Below are positions 1 to 10,809 of a stretch of 64,000 nucleotides of DNA, piece after piece. The notes under the pieces are model-generated. The model worked only from the letters and a program-made list of their open reading frames with translations, was not told the origin of the DNA and made no database searches. How positions within the stretch are numbered: the stretch's first letter is position 1; each line of letters begins with the position of its first letter. Origin of the DNA: Hyphomonadaceae bacterium (GTDB taxonomy: Bacteria > Pseudomonadota > Alphaproteobacteria > Rhizobiales > Hyphomicrobiaceae); contig JAIEQJ010000034.1 of NCBI GenBank assembly GCA_019747815.1, forward strand, positions 1 to 64,000, in the 5' to 3' direction. Position numbers and translations under genes: made by a program.

Positions 1-122
1 TGAACGAACTTCGCGATCGAAAGGACACTAGCAAGTTCATGGTTCTAGTGTGATTCAGATCGAGAAATTCGCTCAGTAGGCGTGCTGCGAGGAAGGGCGA
101 ATTTCTCGATCATCACACTTAG
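1..122 (-). repeat. Composite hairpin repeat, copy 1 (cut by window edge)
   Basis: This is a near-exact reverse-complement copy of 37285-37449. Bases 1-31 are the end of hairpin B (ACTTCGCGATCG stem, closing GGACACTAG). Bases 32-44 are a 13-base spacer. Bases 45-122 are hairpin A, which opens CTAGTGTGAT and has inverted arms GATCGAGAAATTCGC and GCGAATTTCTCGATC. I see two differences from copy 2: one substitution in the loop (CTCAGTAGG for CTCACTAGG), and one extra T near the end (CACACTTAG for CACACTAG). That extra T lies in the TAA stop codon of mutT, so the element abuts and partly forms the 3' end of the gene. It could act as a transcription barrier. Confidence 0.9.
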
Positions 123-523
123 AGCAGATCCCGCAATACCGCCTTCAGCGGCTCGTCCGCCGGAGGCATCGCATAGTTGTCCAACCGCTGCGCACGCACC
201 CAGGCCAGCTCCTGTCCCTGCTGGGCCGTCACCTCGCCGTCCCACCTCCGGCACACGTAGAGGGGCATCAGCAGGTGAAACGCCTCGTAGGCGTGGCTGG
301 CGAATGAAAGCGGTGCGAGGCACTTGCCCGCGATCCTGATCCCGAGCTCTTCCTCGAGCTCCCGGATCAGGGCCGCCTCAGGCGTCTCCCCCTCTTCCAC
401 CTTGCCGCCGGGGAACTCCCAGAGCCCCGCCAGCGGCCGCCCCGGAGGGCGTTTGGCCAGCAACACACGCCCGTCGGCGTCAATCAGCGCGCAGGCAGCG
501 ACAACAAGAAGTCCCGAGCCCAT
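119..523 (-). CDS. mutT: MutT-type 8-oxo-dGTP diphosphatase (Nudix)
   Basis: This 134-residue Nudix hydrolase is expected to hydrolyse 8-oxo-dGTP to the monophosphate and so prevent A:T to C:G transversions. The Nudix box is complete at about residues 40-62 (GGKVEEGETPEAALIRELEE, then ELGI). The flanking LLAKRP and AGLWEFPGGK blocks are typical of MutT rather than other Nudix enzymes. The ATG at 523 was chosen because the first strand begins straight after it (MGSGLLVVAACALI); an in-frame ATG at 589 would add 22 residues without family similarity. It lies on the same strand as argJ, but rnk sits between them on the opposite strand. The stop codon overlaps the end of the composite hairpin repeat. 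Confidence 0.9.
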   Translation of the reverse strand: MGSGLLVVAACALIDADGRVLLAKRPPGRPLAGLWEFPGGKVEEGETPEAALIRELEEELGIRIAGKCLAPLSFASHAYEAFHLLMPLYVCRRWDGEVTAQQGQELAWVRAQRLDNYAMPPADEPLKAVLRDLL

Positions 524-1041
524 GCTTGCCTCGACGCTACAAGGTTGGGAGTTAAGATCTCGCCAGGAAGGGTCGTTAACCGATGGCAAATCCGATCGTA
601 TAGCGACGGTCGCCGGCCGTCAGCGCGTGAATGGCCGCAGGCCTAGGTATCCTGCCGGCGCATCGACCGCGGCGGCACGCCTCTCTCCTGGCGCAATGGC
701 CCACGCACGAGTGTCGCGCCGAGTTGCAATTGCGGTCCGGCGCACCATATGTACGTCCATGACCGGCACATTCGAGCACAGCATTTCGGCGCGTTGCCGC
801 CGCCTCGTGGCAGGATAGCAGCCCCAGCTCGGTCATTTGCGTGCCGCCGAGTTCGGGGGCCGGCTTCAATCGACAGGCACGACTGAAATCGACATGCACG
901 ACTGATCGGTGGAGCCTCTCCACCACGCCTGCCCACCACGCCTGCATGTGTCGACGGCGGACACGAGCTTCTCCCTTCTTCCTTTTCCTTCAACCTTCCT
1001 CCGAGTGCCCGCTGCGGCGCGCTCAGTCTGTGAGCCACTCC
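524..1041. other. Intergenic region between mutT and rnk
   Basis: About 520 bp lie between the divergent mutT and rnk genes. Several open frames cross it on both strands, but none has recognisable homology, a good ribosome site or consistent codon use. It must hold both promoters, but I cannot assign convincing -35/-10 elements. It also contains the short tandem duplications listed separately and a GGTGGAG/CTCCACC hairpin at about 908-924. Confidence 0.5.
868..945. repeat. Two short tandem duplications
   Basis: A 19-bp unit is repeated head to tail at 868-886 and 887-905, differing at one base (AATCGACAGGCACGACTGA, then the same with T for the G after ACA). Just downstream a 13-bp unit, CCACCACGCCTGC, is repeated exactly at 920-932 and 933-945. 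Both lie in non-coding DNA upstream of rnk. They look like recent slippage or duplication products. Confidence 0.85.
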
Positions 1042-1458
1042 ATGAGCCCTGTCAGAACGTTTCCCGAAATGCCGACCATTCAGGTCAGCTCCGACGACCA
1101 GCGCCGCCTGACGCAGCTTGCGCTCGACGCCCTGCAGCGCGCGCCCGACGTTGCCGCTGAGCTGCTGGCCGAGATGGAGCGCGCCGAGGTGGTCGACGCC
1201 GTTCCGCCCTCCGTCGTGCAGATGGGGTCGCGTGTGTCGTTCACCTCCGACGATGGGCAGCAGCGCACCGTCGTGCTGGTGTATCCCGGCCGGGCCGACA
1301 TCGGCGCGGGCAAGATTTCGATCCTCACGCCCATCGGCACGGCCCTCATCGGCCTGTCCGAAGGTCAGTCCATCGCCTGGATGACACGCGACGGACGCCG
1401 GCGCCGGCTGACGGTGCTCGGCGTTGCGCCCGCGGCGAAGGAGCCGGACCCGGCTTAG
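1042..1458 (+). CDS. rnk: Rnk-like regulator of nucleoside diphosphate kinase (GreA/GreB C-terminal fold)
   Basis: This protein of about 138 residues has the layout of E. coli Rnk. A helical N-terminal part (PTIQVSSDDQRRLTQLALDA) is followed by a GreA/GreB C-terminal-type domain (MGSRVSFTSDDGQQRTVVLV, then YPGRADIGAGKISILTPIGT and GLSEGQSIAW). Rnk proteins bind RNA polymerase near the secondary channel; the name comes from an effect on nucleoside diphosphate kinase. Starts at 1042 or 1069 are both possible and neither has a strong ribosome site; the first is given. It stands alone between mutT and argJ, facing away from mutT and converging on argJ. Confidence 0.8.
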   Translation: MSPVRTFPEMPTIQVSSDDQRRLTQLALDALQRAPDVAAELLAEMERAEVVDAVPPSVVQMGSRVSFTSDDGQQRTVVLVYPGRADIGAGKISILTPIGTALIGLSEGQSIAWMTRDGRRRRLTVLGVAPAAKEPDPA

Positions 1459-1496
1459 CGTCTTCGGCTCGCCTCGCCGACGGCTTCGCCGCCCCA

Positions 1497-1604
1497 GTGC
1501 TGAGCCTGTCGAAGCACGATTTGGTGCCCGCGGCTCGCCCTTCGACAGGCTCAGGACGAGGGCGGCGGATGCGGCCCGTCCTTCGACAAGCTCAGGACGA
1601 GGGC
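1497..1604. repeat. Three copies of the CTTCGACAGGCTCAGGAC-type repeat
   Basis: Three copies of one short motif sit between the convergent rnk and argJ genes. The first, at 1497-1517, is inverted (GTGCTGAGCCTGTCGAAGCAC). The second is at 1538-1562 (CCTTCGACAGGCTCAGGACG, with the next bases AGG). The third is at 1578-1604 (same, with AAGCTC for AGGCTC). Copies 1 and 2 form an inverted pair that could fold as a stem and act as a bidirectional terminator. From memory, this motif is a common interspersed repeat in several alphaproteobacterial genomes; I could not check that here. Confidence 0.85.
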
Positions 1605-1644
1605 AGGCTCGCGGTCTGGTGGTTCCATCGAGGATGGACGGACA

Positions 1645-2895
1645 CTAGCTGCGATAGTCCGCATTGATCGAGATGTAGTCGTGGGTGAGGTCGCACGTCC
1701 ACACCGTGGCCTTGCCGGCGCCGAGGCCGAGATCGACGCCGATCGTGATCTCGCGGCCCTGCATGTAGCTGGCCACGGTCTTCTCGTCGTAGGTCGGCGC
1801 CCGCTCGCCGTCCTTGGCCACCTCAATGCTGCCGTAGGTGATCGACAACAGGTCGCGGTCGGCCGCCTCGCCGGCCTTGCCCACCGCCATCACCACGCGC
1901 CCCCAGTTCGGGTCGCCGCCCGCCACCGCCGTCTTCACCAGCGGCGAGTTGGCGATGGAAAAGCCGATGCGCCGCGCCGCCCTGTCGCTCTCCGCGCCCG
2001 TCACCTCGATCCTGATGAGCTTGGTCAGGCCCTCGCCGTCCTTGACCACCATCAGGGCAAGCTCGCGCATGAGATCGTGGAGGGCGGCGGCAAACGCCCG
2101 CCCGTCCGCGCTTGCAGCGTCCGTGATCGCCGGCGCCCCGCGCGCCTTCGCGGCACCGGTCGCAAACAGCAGCACCGTATCGCTGGTTGAGGTATCGCTG
2201 TCGATGGTGATGCAGTTGAACGTCTGCTCGGCGCCCGCGGCCAGCATCGCCTGCAGTTGGGCCTGGTCCACGGCCGCATCCGTGAACATGTAGGCGAGCA
2301 TGGTTGCCAGGTCCGGCGCGATCATGCCCGCGCCCTTGGCAAAACCGTTGATCACGACATCCACGCCGCCCAGCTTGACGGTGCGGGTGGCGAGCTTGGG
2401 AAAGGTGTCGGTCGTCATGATGGCCTTGGCCGCGCCGTGCCACGCGTCGGGCGCCGCCGTCCTGGCGAGCCCGTCGAGCAGATGGGTGAACTTGGAGGCG
2501 TCCAGCGGCTCGCCGATCACGCCGGTCGACGACATGTAGACATCCTCGGGGGTGCAGCCGACCGCCGACGCCGCCGCTTCCGCTGTCATGCGCGTGGCCT
2601 CGGCCCCCTTCTTGCCGGTGAACGCGTTGGCGTTGCCGGAGTTGACCACCAGCGCTCGCGCCTTGCCCGCCGCGAGGTTGCGGCGGCACCAGAGCACCGA
2701 TGCCGAGCAGGTCTTGGACTGGGTGAGCACGCCGGCAACGGTTGTGCCGGGATCCAGCACGGCCATCATGAGATCGGTGCGGTTGGCGTAGCGGATGCCC
2801 GCCGCGCAGGCCGCCAGCCTGACGCCGGGCACGATCGGCACATCGGGAAGACGGGCCGGCGCAAACGGCGACGGCTTGACCGTCGACTTGGCCAT
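1645..2895 (-). CDS. argJ: Bifunctional ornithine acetyltransferase / N-acetylglutamate synthase
   Basis: ArgJ (416 residues) recycles the acetyl group in arginine synthesis, moving it from N-acetylornithine to glutamate; bifunctional members also use acetyl-CoA. The precursor cuts itself before a conserved threonine, which becomes the nucleophile. Here the site is [14 protein letters not shown], with Thr198 as the expected nucleophile. Other family blocks are [10 protein letters not shown] (about 85-94), [10 protein letters not shown] (121-130) and [11 protein letters not shown]. The ATG at 2895 was chosen because [13 protein letters not shown] matches the usual beginning; the open frame reaches 3111 but that extension is not family-like. 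The TAG stop lies in CTAGTGTCC, the same start as hairpin B of the composite repeat. Confidence 0.95.
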   Translation of the reverse strand: MAKSTVKPSPFAPARLPDVPIVPGVRLAACAAGIRYANRTDLMMAVLDPGTTVAGVLTQSKTCSASVLWCRRNLAAGKARALVVNSGNANAFTGKKGAEATRMTAEAAASAVGCTPEDVYMSSTGVIGEPLDASKFTHLLDGLARTAAPDAWHGAAKAIMTTDTFPKLATRTVKLGGVDVVINGFAKGAGMIAPDLATMLAYMFTDAAVDQAQLQAMLAAGAEQTFNCITIDSDTSTSDTVLLFATGAAKARGAPAITDAASADGRAFAAALHDLMRELALMVVKDGEGLTKLIRIEVTGAESDRAARRIGFSIANSPLVKTAVAGGDPNWGRVVMAVGKAGEAADRDLLSITYGSIEVAKDGERAPTYDEKTVASYMQGREITIGVDLGLGAGKATVWTCDLTHDYISINADYRS

Positions 2896-3298
2896 GGGAT
2901 GCTCCTGCCTGGGGCTCGCGTTGACTTTTGCTCGATGTACTTGAAAGGCGTCCCAATTCTCAAGTCCATCCGGATCTTGCAGAACTTTTTCCGTCGCAGT
3001 TCGGCAATCTTGCCAAATTGTCATGTCGTAATGCCGGGCTGGATCGGCGGCGGGCCGGCCCGGTCCGGCAAGCGGCGGCCGGCGAGGGTGAGAGGCGTGG
3101 CAGAGGGGCATCCTTCGTTGACAATGAGGGCACCGGTCCTTATTTCAGCAGGGGCCCGGCGGGACCGGCCAGTTGCAGGCGCTTCTTCGCGGGTTTTCCG
3201 TATTCCCTGCCATGAGATGACGCTTGTGGGTTCTCTGCCGGTCCGGGTGATGGGATCGCGGCTGGCAGCTCAACTCACAGCGCAATAGGAACTTGGTT
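2896..3298. other. Divergent intergenic region between argJ and secA
   Basis: About 400 bp lie between the divergent argJ and secA starts. I see no credible gene. It carries a strong-looking promoter for secA (listed separately) and GC-rich dyads around 3045-3085 (GGCGGGCCGGCCCGG). Some alphaproteobacteria have a peptidyl-prolyl isomerase gene next to secA; there is none here. Confidence 0.5.
3118..3146 (+). promoter_or_regulatory. Sigma-70-type promoter for secA
   Basis: TTGACA at 3118-3123 is a perfect -35 box. It is followed by a 17-bp spacer and TATTTC at 3141-3146 as the -10. Transcription would start near 3153, giving an untranslated leader of about 145 nt before secA. A ribosome site (AATAGGA) lies about 8 nt before the secA ATG. 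Confidence 0.55.
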
Positions 3299-6730
<3,432 letters not shown>

Positions 6731-6962
6731 TTGCCGGTGCAACGGTGCGGGTGACCTTGCTCTTTCGTTCCACGCACGGGGGCTTCCGGTGCGCGCCACT
6801 CGTCACGGCCTGTGTTGAAGCGGCGAAAGCTCGTTTGCGCTACGGGGTGTTTGCGAACTCGACATGACACCGACCCTGGTCTTTAATGTCGGCGTGGCGA
6901 TCCGGCGTGTGGCGCCGCTAGCGTGCCGTCCCATCTCGCGTTCAATTTAGCGGTGCCCAGCT

Positions 6963-8765
6963 TTGCGAATTCTCGGGATTGTAGCCAAGACTCACGATAG
7001 CGGCGTTGCCTTCCTCAATGCCGGTGTGCCCGAGATGATTCTCGAGGAGGAGCGCTTCAATCGCGCCAAGAAAACCAAGAAATTTCCAAAGCTTAGTCTG
7101 GCCTCTGGGTTGGCCGACCTGGGCCTGTCGTGGGCCGATATCGAGGTCCTGACGACGCCGTGGGACCAGCGGCTGCTGCGCGCATCCTTCGCCAAGCTGC
7201 TGCTGCGCCGCTTTCCGTTCAGCCTCAGTCTCGCCGTGCCGCGCGCCCATGCCTCGCAGCAGAACCAGGTCGTTCTGCTCAACCACTACCTGATGCGCGA
7301 CATTCGCCGCTTCTTCGGCAACGTGAAGGTTCCGCCCATCGTCAATGTGGCCCACCACAACGCGCATGCGGCCATGTTCTTCGTCTCCCCGTTCGAGGAG
7401 GCGCTCGTCCTCGTCATGGACGGCTACGGCGATGAATGCTCGAGCAGCGCCTATCTCGGGCGGGGCAGCCGGCTGGAGCGCACCTGGACCGCGGGCATCA
7501 TGAACTCCGCCGGGCTCGTCTACACCTTCGTGACCGAGTATCTGGGCTTTGCCGGCTTCGGCGACGAAGGCAAGGTCATGGCCCTGGCAGCGTTCGGCGA
7601 GGATACGTTCGTGGAGCGCTTCCGCGATGTGATCCGTCCGACGCCCGACGGCGGCTATGCCGTCAACATGGCCTACTTCAGCTACGACACCTTCGGGCAG
7701 TTGCGTCCGTTCAAGCACAAGTTCACGGCGGCGTTCGGGCCTCCGCGCCGGCCCGGCGAGCCGCTCACCGACCGGCATCGCGACGTGGCCTTTGCCCTGC
7801 AGACCGTGACGGAGGAGATCGTCGTGCATATGGTGCGCGCGCTGCTGAAGCGGCATGCCACGCGCAACCTGTGCATGACCGGCGGCGTGGCGCTCAATTG
7901 CGTCGCCAACGCCAAGATCCTGGAGCAAACCGATGTCGAGCGCCTGTGGGTGCCGCCGTGCGCCTCCGACACCGGCGCGCCGCTCGGCAGCGCGCTGTGG
8001 CACTATCATCAGACGCTCGGCCATGCGCGCGGCTTCGAGTTGACCCATGCGCTGTATGGCAAGGCCTACGCTGACGAGGAGATCATCAAGGCCCTCGACG
8101 AGGCGGGCCTCGGCTACCGGCGCCTGCCGCAGGAGCAGTTGCTGCCGCGGGTGGCAAAAGACCTGGCCGACGGCCGGATCGTCGGCTGGTTCCAGGGGCG
8201 TTTCGAGATGGGGCCCAGGGCGCTCGGCAACCGCTCGATCTTGGCAGACCCGCGCCGTCCGGACATGCGCGATGTGCTCAACGCCAAGGTCAAGAAGCGC
8301 GAGCCCTTCCGCCCCTTTGCTCCGGCCGTGCTGGTCGAGCGTGCGCACGAGTTCTTCGAGATCGATCAGCCCGACCCCTTCATGACGCTGGCGCCGCGCG
8401 TGCGCGCCGAGCGGCGCGACCGCATCCCCGCGGCGGTGCACGTGGATGGCACGGGCCGCATCCAGACGGTCGAGCGGTCGTCCAATCCGCGCTACTACGG
8501 CTTGATCGAGGAATTCGGGCGTCTCACCGGCGTGCCCGTGCTGCTCAACACCAGCTTCAACCGCACCGAGCCCATCGTTGCATCTCCCGCCGACGCGGTG
8601 AGCTGCTATCTGCGCACCGGCATGGACGTGCTGGTGATGGGCGATTTCTACACCACCGATCGCGGCTCGGGCGCCCTGGCGCGTGCCCTCGACCGCGCCC
8701 AGCCGGCGCCGGCGCGCGATGCCCCGGCCGAGCCCGCGCTCTCGGCGCGGGTGACGCCGAGCTAG
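6963..8765 (+). CDS. NodU/TobZ/CmcH-family carbamoyltransferase
   Basis: This 600-residue protein has the two-domain plan of O-carbamoyltransferases. The N-terminal Kae1-like ATPase fold starts MRILGIVAKTHDSGVAFL and carries the metal-binding HHNAHA at 131-136 and FGDEGKVMALAAFG at about 199-212. The C-terminal half has the YrdC-like carbamoyl-adenylate block GRFEMGPRALGNRSILADPR from about 412. Relatives transfer carbamoyl from carbamoyl phosphate, via carbamoyl-AMP, to hydroxyls of Nod factors, aminoglycosides or cephems. The start is a TTG, chosen because it gives the family MRILGI beginning. No sugar or antibiotic genes are nearby, so the acceptor is unknown. The last 35 residues are a Pro/Ala-rich tail. 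It is probably a single transcript before sdhB. Confidence 0.85.
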   Translation: MRILGIVAKTHDSGVAFLNAGVPEMILEEERFNRAKKTKKFPKLSLASGLADLGLSWADIEVLTTPWDQRLLRASFAKLLLRRFPFSLSLAVPRAHASQQNQVVLLNHYLMRDIRRFFGNVKVPPIVNVAHHNAHAAMFFVSPFEEALVLVMDGYGDECSSSAYLGRGSRLERTWTAGIMNSAGLVYTFVTEYLGFAGFGDEGKVMALAAFGEDTFVERFRDVIRPTPDGGYAVNMAYFSYDTFGQLRPFKHKFTAAFGPPRRPGEPLTDRHRDVAFALQTVTEEIVVHMVRALLKRHATRNLCMTGGVALNCVANAKILEQTDVERLWVPPCASDTGAPLGSALWHYHQTLGHARGFELTHALYGKAYADEEIIKALDEAGLGYRRLPQEQLLPRVAKDLADGRIVGWFQGRFEMGPRALGNRSILADPRRPDMRDVLNAKVKKREPFRPFAPAVLVERAHEFFEIDQPDPFMTLAPRVRAERRDRIPAAVHVDGTGRIQTVERSSNPRYYGLIEEFGRLTGVPVLLNTSFNRTEPIVASPADAVSCYLRTGMDVLVMGDFYTTDRGSGALARALDRAQPAPARDAPAEPALSARVTPS

Positions 8766-8810
8766 CGGCACAAGCAAGCCGTCCCGCGGCGCCGCATCCG
8801 TTGACACGAC

Positions 8811-8839
8811 GGGCTGCGGGAGACACAACAGCGCAACGG
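8811..8839 (+). promoter_or_regulatory. Possible promoter for sdhB
   Basis: TTGACA at 8811-8816 is a perfect -35 and is followed after 17 bp by CACAAC, a weak -10. It lies in the 96-bp gap between the carbamoyltransferase stop and the sdhB ATG. It would allow sdhB to be transcribed on its own, as its isolation from the other sdh genes requires. Confidence 0.35.
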
Positions 8840-8861
8840 CACAATCGAAGACGGCTGCGCG

Positions 8862-9641
8862 ATGGTCGAATTGACGCTCCCCCGCACTTCCCGGATCAAG
8901 GTCGGGAAGACCTGGAACAAGCCGCAGGCGCGGCGTGGATGGCAGGAGTTCCGCATCTACCGGTGGAACCCGGACGACGGCCAGAACCCCCGCATGGACA
9001 CCTATTGGGTGGAGCGGGCGACGTGCGGGCCCATGGTCCTGGATGCGCTGATCAAGATCAAGAACGAGATCGATCCCACGCTCACCTTCCGGCGGTCGTG
9101 CCGCGAGGGCATCTGCGGGTCCTGCTCGATGAACATCGACGGCACCAACACCCTGGCCTGTCTCAAGGGCATCGACGATGTGAAGGGCGCGGTCGCCATC
9201 TATCCCCTGCCACACCAGCGCGTGGTCAAGGACCTGGTGCCCGACCTGACCAATTTCTACGCCCAGCTCCAGTCGATCGAGCCGTGGCTGAAAGCCACCA
9301 CGGCCACGCCGCCGCACGAGCGCAAGCAGAATGTCGAGGAGCGCGGCAAGCTCGACGGCCTCTACGAGTGCATCCTGTGCGCCTGCTGCTCCACCTCGTG
9401 CCCCAGCTACTGGTGGAACGACGAGCGCTATCTGGGCCCGGCCGTCCTGCTGCAGGCCTATCGCTGGCTGAGCGACAGCCGCGACGAGGCGGCCGGTGAG
9501 CGGCTGGACAACCTGGAAGATCCCTTCCGCCTCTATCGCTGCCACACCATTCTGAATTGCGCCAAGGCCTGCCCCAAGGGCCTCAATCCGGCCAAGGCCA
9601 TCGCCGAGATCAAGAAAATGATGGTGGAGCGCCGGGTATAG
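8862..9641 (+). CDS. sdhB: Succinate dehydrogenase iron-sulfur subunit
   Basis: SdhB (259 residues) carries electrons from the flavoprotein SdhA through three FeS clusters to the membrane quinone site. The [2Fe-2S] ligands are in [20 protein letters not shown] and the following AC. The [4Fe-4S] and [3Fe-4S] ligands are in [17 protein letters not shown] and [17 protein letters not shown]. Length and all cluster motifs are normal, so the gene looks functional. In most relatives it closes an sdhCDAB operon. Here the gene before it is a carbamoyltransferase and no sdhC, D or A is in the window, so it has been separated from its partners. Confidence 0.96.
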   Translation: MVELTLPRTSRIKVGKTWNKPQARRGWQEFRIYRWNPDDGQNPRMDTYWVERATCGPMVLDALIKIKNEIDPTLTFRRSCREGICGSCSMNIDGTNTLACLKGIDDVKGAVAIYPLPHQRVVKDLVPDLTNFYAQLQSIEPWLKATTATPPHERKQNVEERGKLDGLYECILCACCSTSCPSYWWNDERYLGPAVLLQAYRWLSDSRDEAAGERLDNLEDPFRLYRCHTILNCAKACPKGLNPAKAIAEIKKMMVERRV

Positions 9642-9709
9642 GCGGCCGGCACCCCTTGTCATGCCGGTGGCCGGCGATGGCAGATGGACATTGTTGCCAA
9701 AATTAAGAG

Positions 9710-9739
9710 GGCCGGAGACGCTGATCGCGATCTCCGGCC
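9710..9739. terminator. Probable bidirectional terminator after sdhB
   Basis: A 9-bp perfect stem (GGCCGGAGA at 9710-9718, TCTCCGGCC at 9731-9739) follows sdhB by about 70 nt. On the plus strand it is followed by TCATTTCG, a poor U-tract; on the minus strand by CTCTTAATTTTGG, which is better. It may end both sdhB and the small basic-protein transcript arriving from the other side. Confidence 0.5.
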
Positions 9740-9831
9740 TCATTTCGTCGGAAAAGCAAGGATCGCGGGGGTGGTCCGCTGCTCTGCCCTGGTGCCCAGC
9801 CGGGGCCGGCGCCAGACCACGCCCTGCGCGA

Positions 9832-9930
9832 TTAGCGGCGCCGCTTCGTGGTGCGCTTCTTGGACGCAACTTTCTTCATCGGCTTCTTCTTCTTCGCCAC
9901 TGCCTTCTTCTTCAGAGCTGCCTTAGCCAT
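9832..9930 (-). CDS. Very small Lys/Arg-rich protein (32 aa)
   Basis: The frame starting at 9930 encodes a 32-residue peptide beginning MAKAALKKKAVAKKKKPMKK and ending KRTTKRRR. About half of its residues are Lys or Arg. The start is supported by an AG-rich ribosome site (GAGAAGAGGGAC) just upstream on the minus strand. A longer in-frame start at 10083 would add residues of ordinary composition and is unlikely. The composition resembles histone-H1-like or nucleoid-binding tails, so DNA or RNA binding is plausible but unproven. A second protein of the same kind lies upstream on the same strand at 10316-10465, and both begin MAK followed by alanines and a lysine run. Confidence 0.6.
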   Translation of the reverse strand: MAKAALKKKAVAKKKKPMKKVASKKRTTKRRR

Positions 9931-10243
9931 GTGATGTCCCTCTTCTCTCTCGCTTGCGTTCGAATCAGTTCGAACAAACTCATCATGAGCAAGCCCCCGT
10001 ATTTTGTTGACAGCAAACGAATATTTTGTGGCGCGATGCGCGGCTTTAGAGACTGTGTGTGGCGATAAATCCACATATTTCAAGGCATTTGCGGGATCAA
10101 AAGCAGAAAATGGATCAAAACAACTGCTCTAACTGAGCAGTAGCATCTTCTTTTCTTTGCCGGTTGCGCCCCTCGGCTGGGGATCATTTGCCGCCACGGT
10201 TTTTTGTGCGCCCGCCCGCCTCAGCGCGTCTGGTGCGGAAGCC
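9931..10243. other. Intergenic region between the two small basic-protein genes
   Basis: About 310 bp, distinctly more A+T-rich than its surroundings, separate the downstream small gene from the terminator of the upstream one. It should contain the promoter for the 9832-9930 gene. A pair of TTCGAA sites occurs at 9960-9975 (GTTCGAATCAGTTCGAAC) and may be a regulatory dyad. I see no gene or RNA that I can name. Confidence 0.4.
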
Positions 10244-10287
10244 CGAAAAAGAATTCGGCCGGACGCCGCGGTGCGGCGATCCGGCCG
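10244..10287 (-). terminator. Strong Rho-independent terminator for the upstream small basic-protein gene
   Basis: A long GC stem (CGGCCGGACGCCGC, loop GGT, GCGGCGATCCGGCCG, with a single bulged base) spans 10256-10287. On the minus strand it is followed by AATTCTTTTTC. It lies about 28 nt past the stop of the gene at 10316-10465, reading leftward, and cleanly separates the two small genes into two transcripts. Confidence 0.75.
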
Positions 10288-10315
10288 AGCCTTCAAAGGA
10301 GACCTTCTCAAAGGC

Positions 10316-10465
10316 TCAGGCGGCGCGACGGCGAGCCTTGACCTTGCGAGCGGCCGGACGGCGAGCGCGCTTCACCGACTTGCGGCGGGCGCTGCCGGAG
10401 CGCTTGGAAACAGTCCGCTTCGCCTTGCGGGCCGGCTTCGCTTTCTTCTTTGCAATCTTTGCCAT
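10316..10465 (-). CDS. Very small Lys/Arg-rich protein (49 aa)
   Basis: This 49-residue protein starts MAKIAKKKAKPARKAKR and continues with SARRKSVKRARRPAARK to a KARRRAA end. Nearly half the residues are Lys or Arg, in AK/PA/RR blocks reminiscent of H1-like tails of bacterial histone-like proteins. The ATG at 10465 has an AAGAGAGAAT ribosome region in front; an earlier in-frame ATG at 10522 is possible but adds non-basic residues. A strong terminator follows. With the 32-residue gene downstream it forms a same-strand pair of short, highly basic proteins, probably paralogous. Nucleoid or nucleic-acid binding is inference from composition only. Confidence 0.6.
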   Translation of the reverse strand: MAKIAKKKAKPARKAKRTVSKRSGSARRKSVKRARRPAARKVKARRRAA

Positions 10466-10809
10466 TGCTATTCTCTCTTTCTCTTTCCCAGGTTCAGTTT
10501 TGCCCATAGATACGAATCGCAACTACTTGCGAGACATTGAAAATGTGGGACAAGTCTTAACTCGGTGTTAACAGCTTGATCTTGGCTTCACGCGCATGCC
10601 GCGGTGCTGATCACAATCGACTTCGGCATGTTGCGAGCGGGCTTGTGAGGCGCCCATTGCAGCAGCGTCATCGCTTCGCCTCTGCTCGGGCGTTCTGCGG
10701 TGGCGCGACCGCGCCGAGCACCGCGACCTTTGCTGCACGTTGCGCGCGCGCTCGATTGCTCTAAATTCTGGACTGTGAATGATCCGCGGCTGACATCCTC
10801 CTCGACACC
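10466..10809. other. Divergent intergenic region before map
   Basis: About 340 bp lie between the start of the 49-aa basic protein gene (minus) and map (plus). It includes a TTAA-flanked dyad (TTAACTCGGTGTTAA, about 10559-10573), probably part of the promoter region of the leftward gene. I see no coding sequence or structured RNA I can support. Confidence 0.4.

Noticed and set aside
6942-9869. 975-codon minus-strand open frame spanning the carbamoyltransferase and sdhB
   Set aside because: It crosses two real genes and an intergenic gap without any recognisable domain or ribosome site. Composition explains it.
9956-9980. tRNA T-loop-like GTTCGAATC
   Set aside because: The flanking bases cannot form a T-arm stem and no acceptor or D-arm is near. 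It is part of a TTCGAA dyad.
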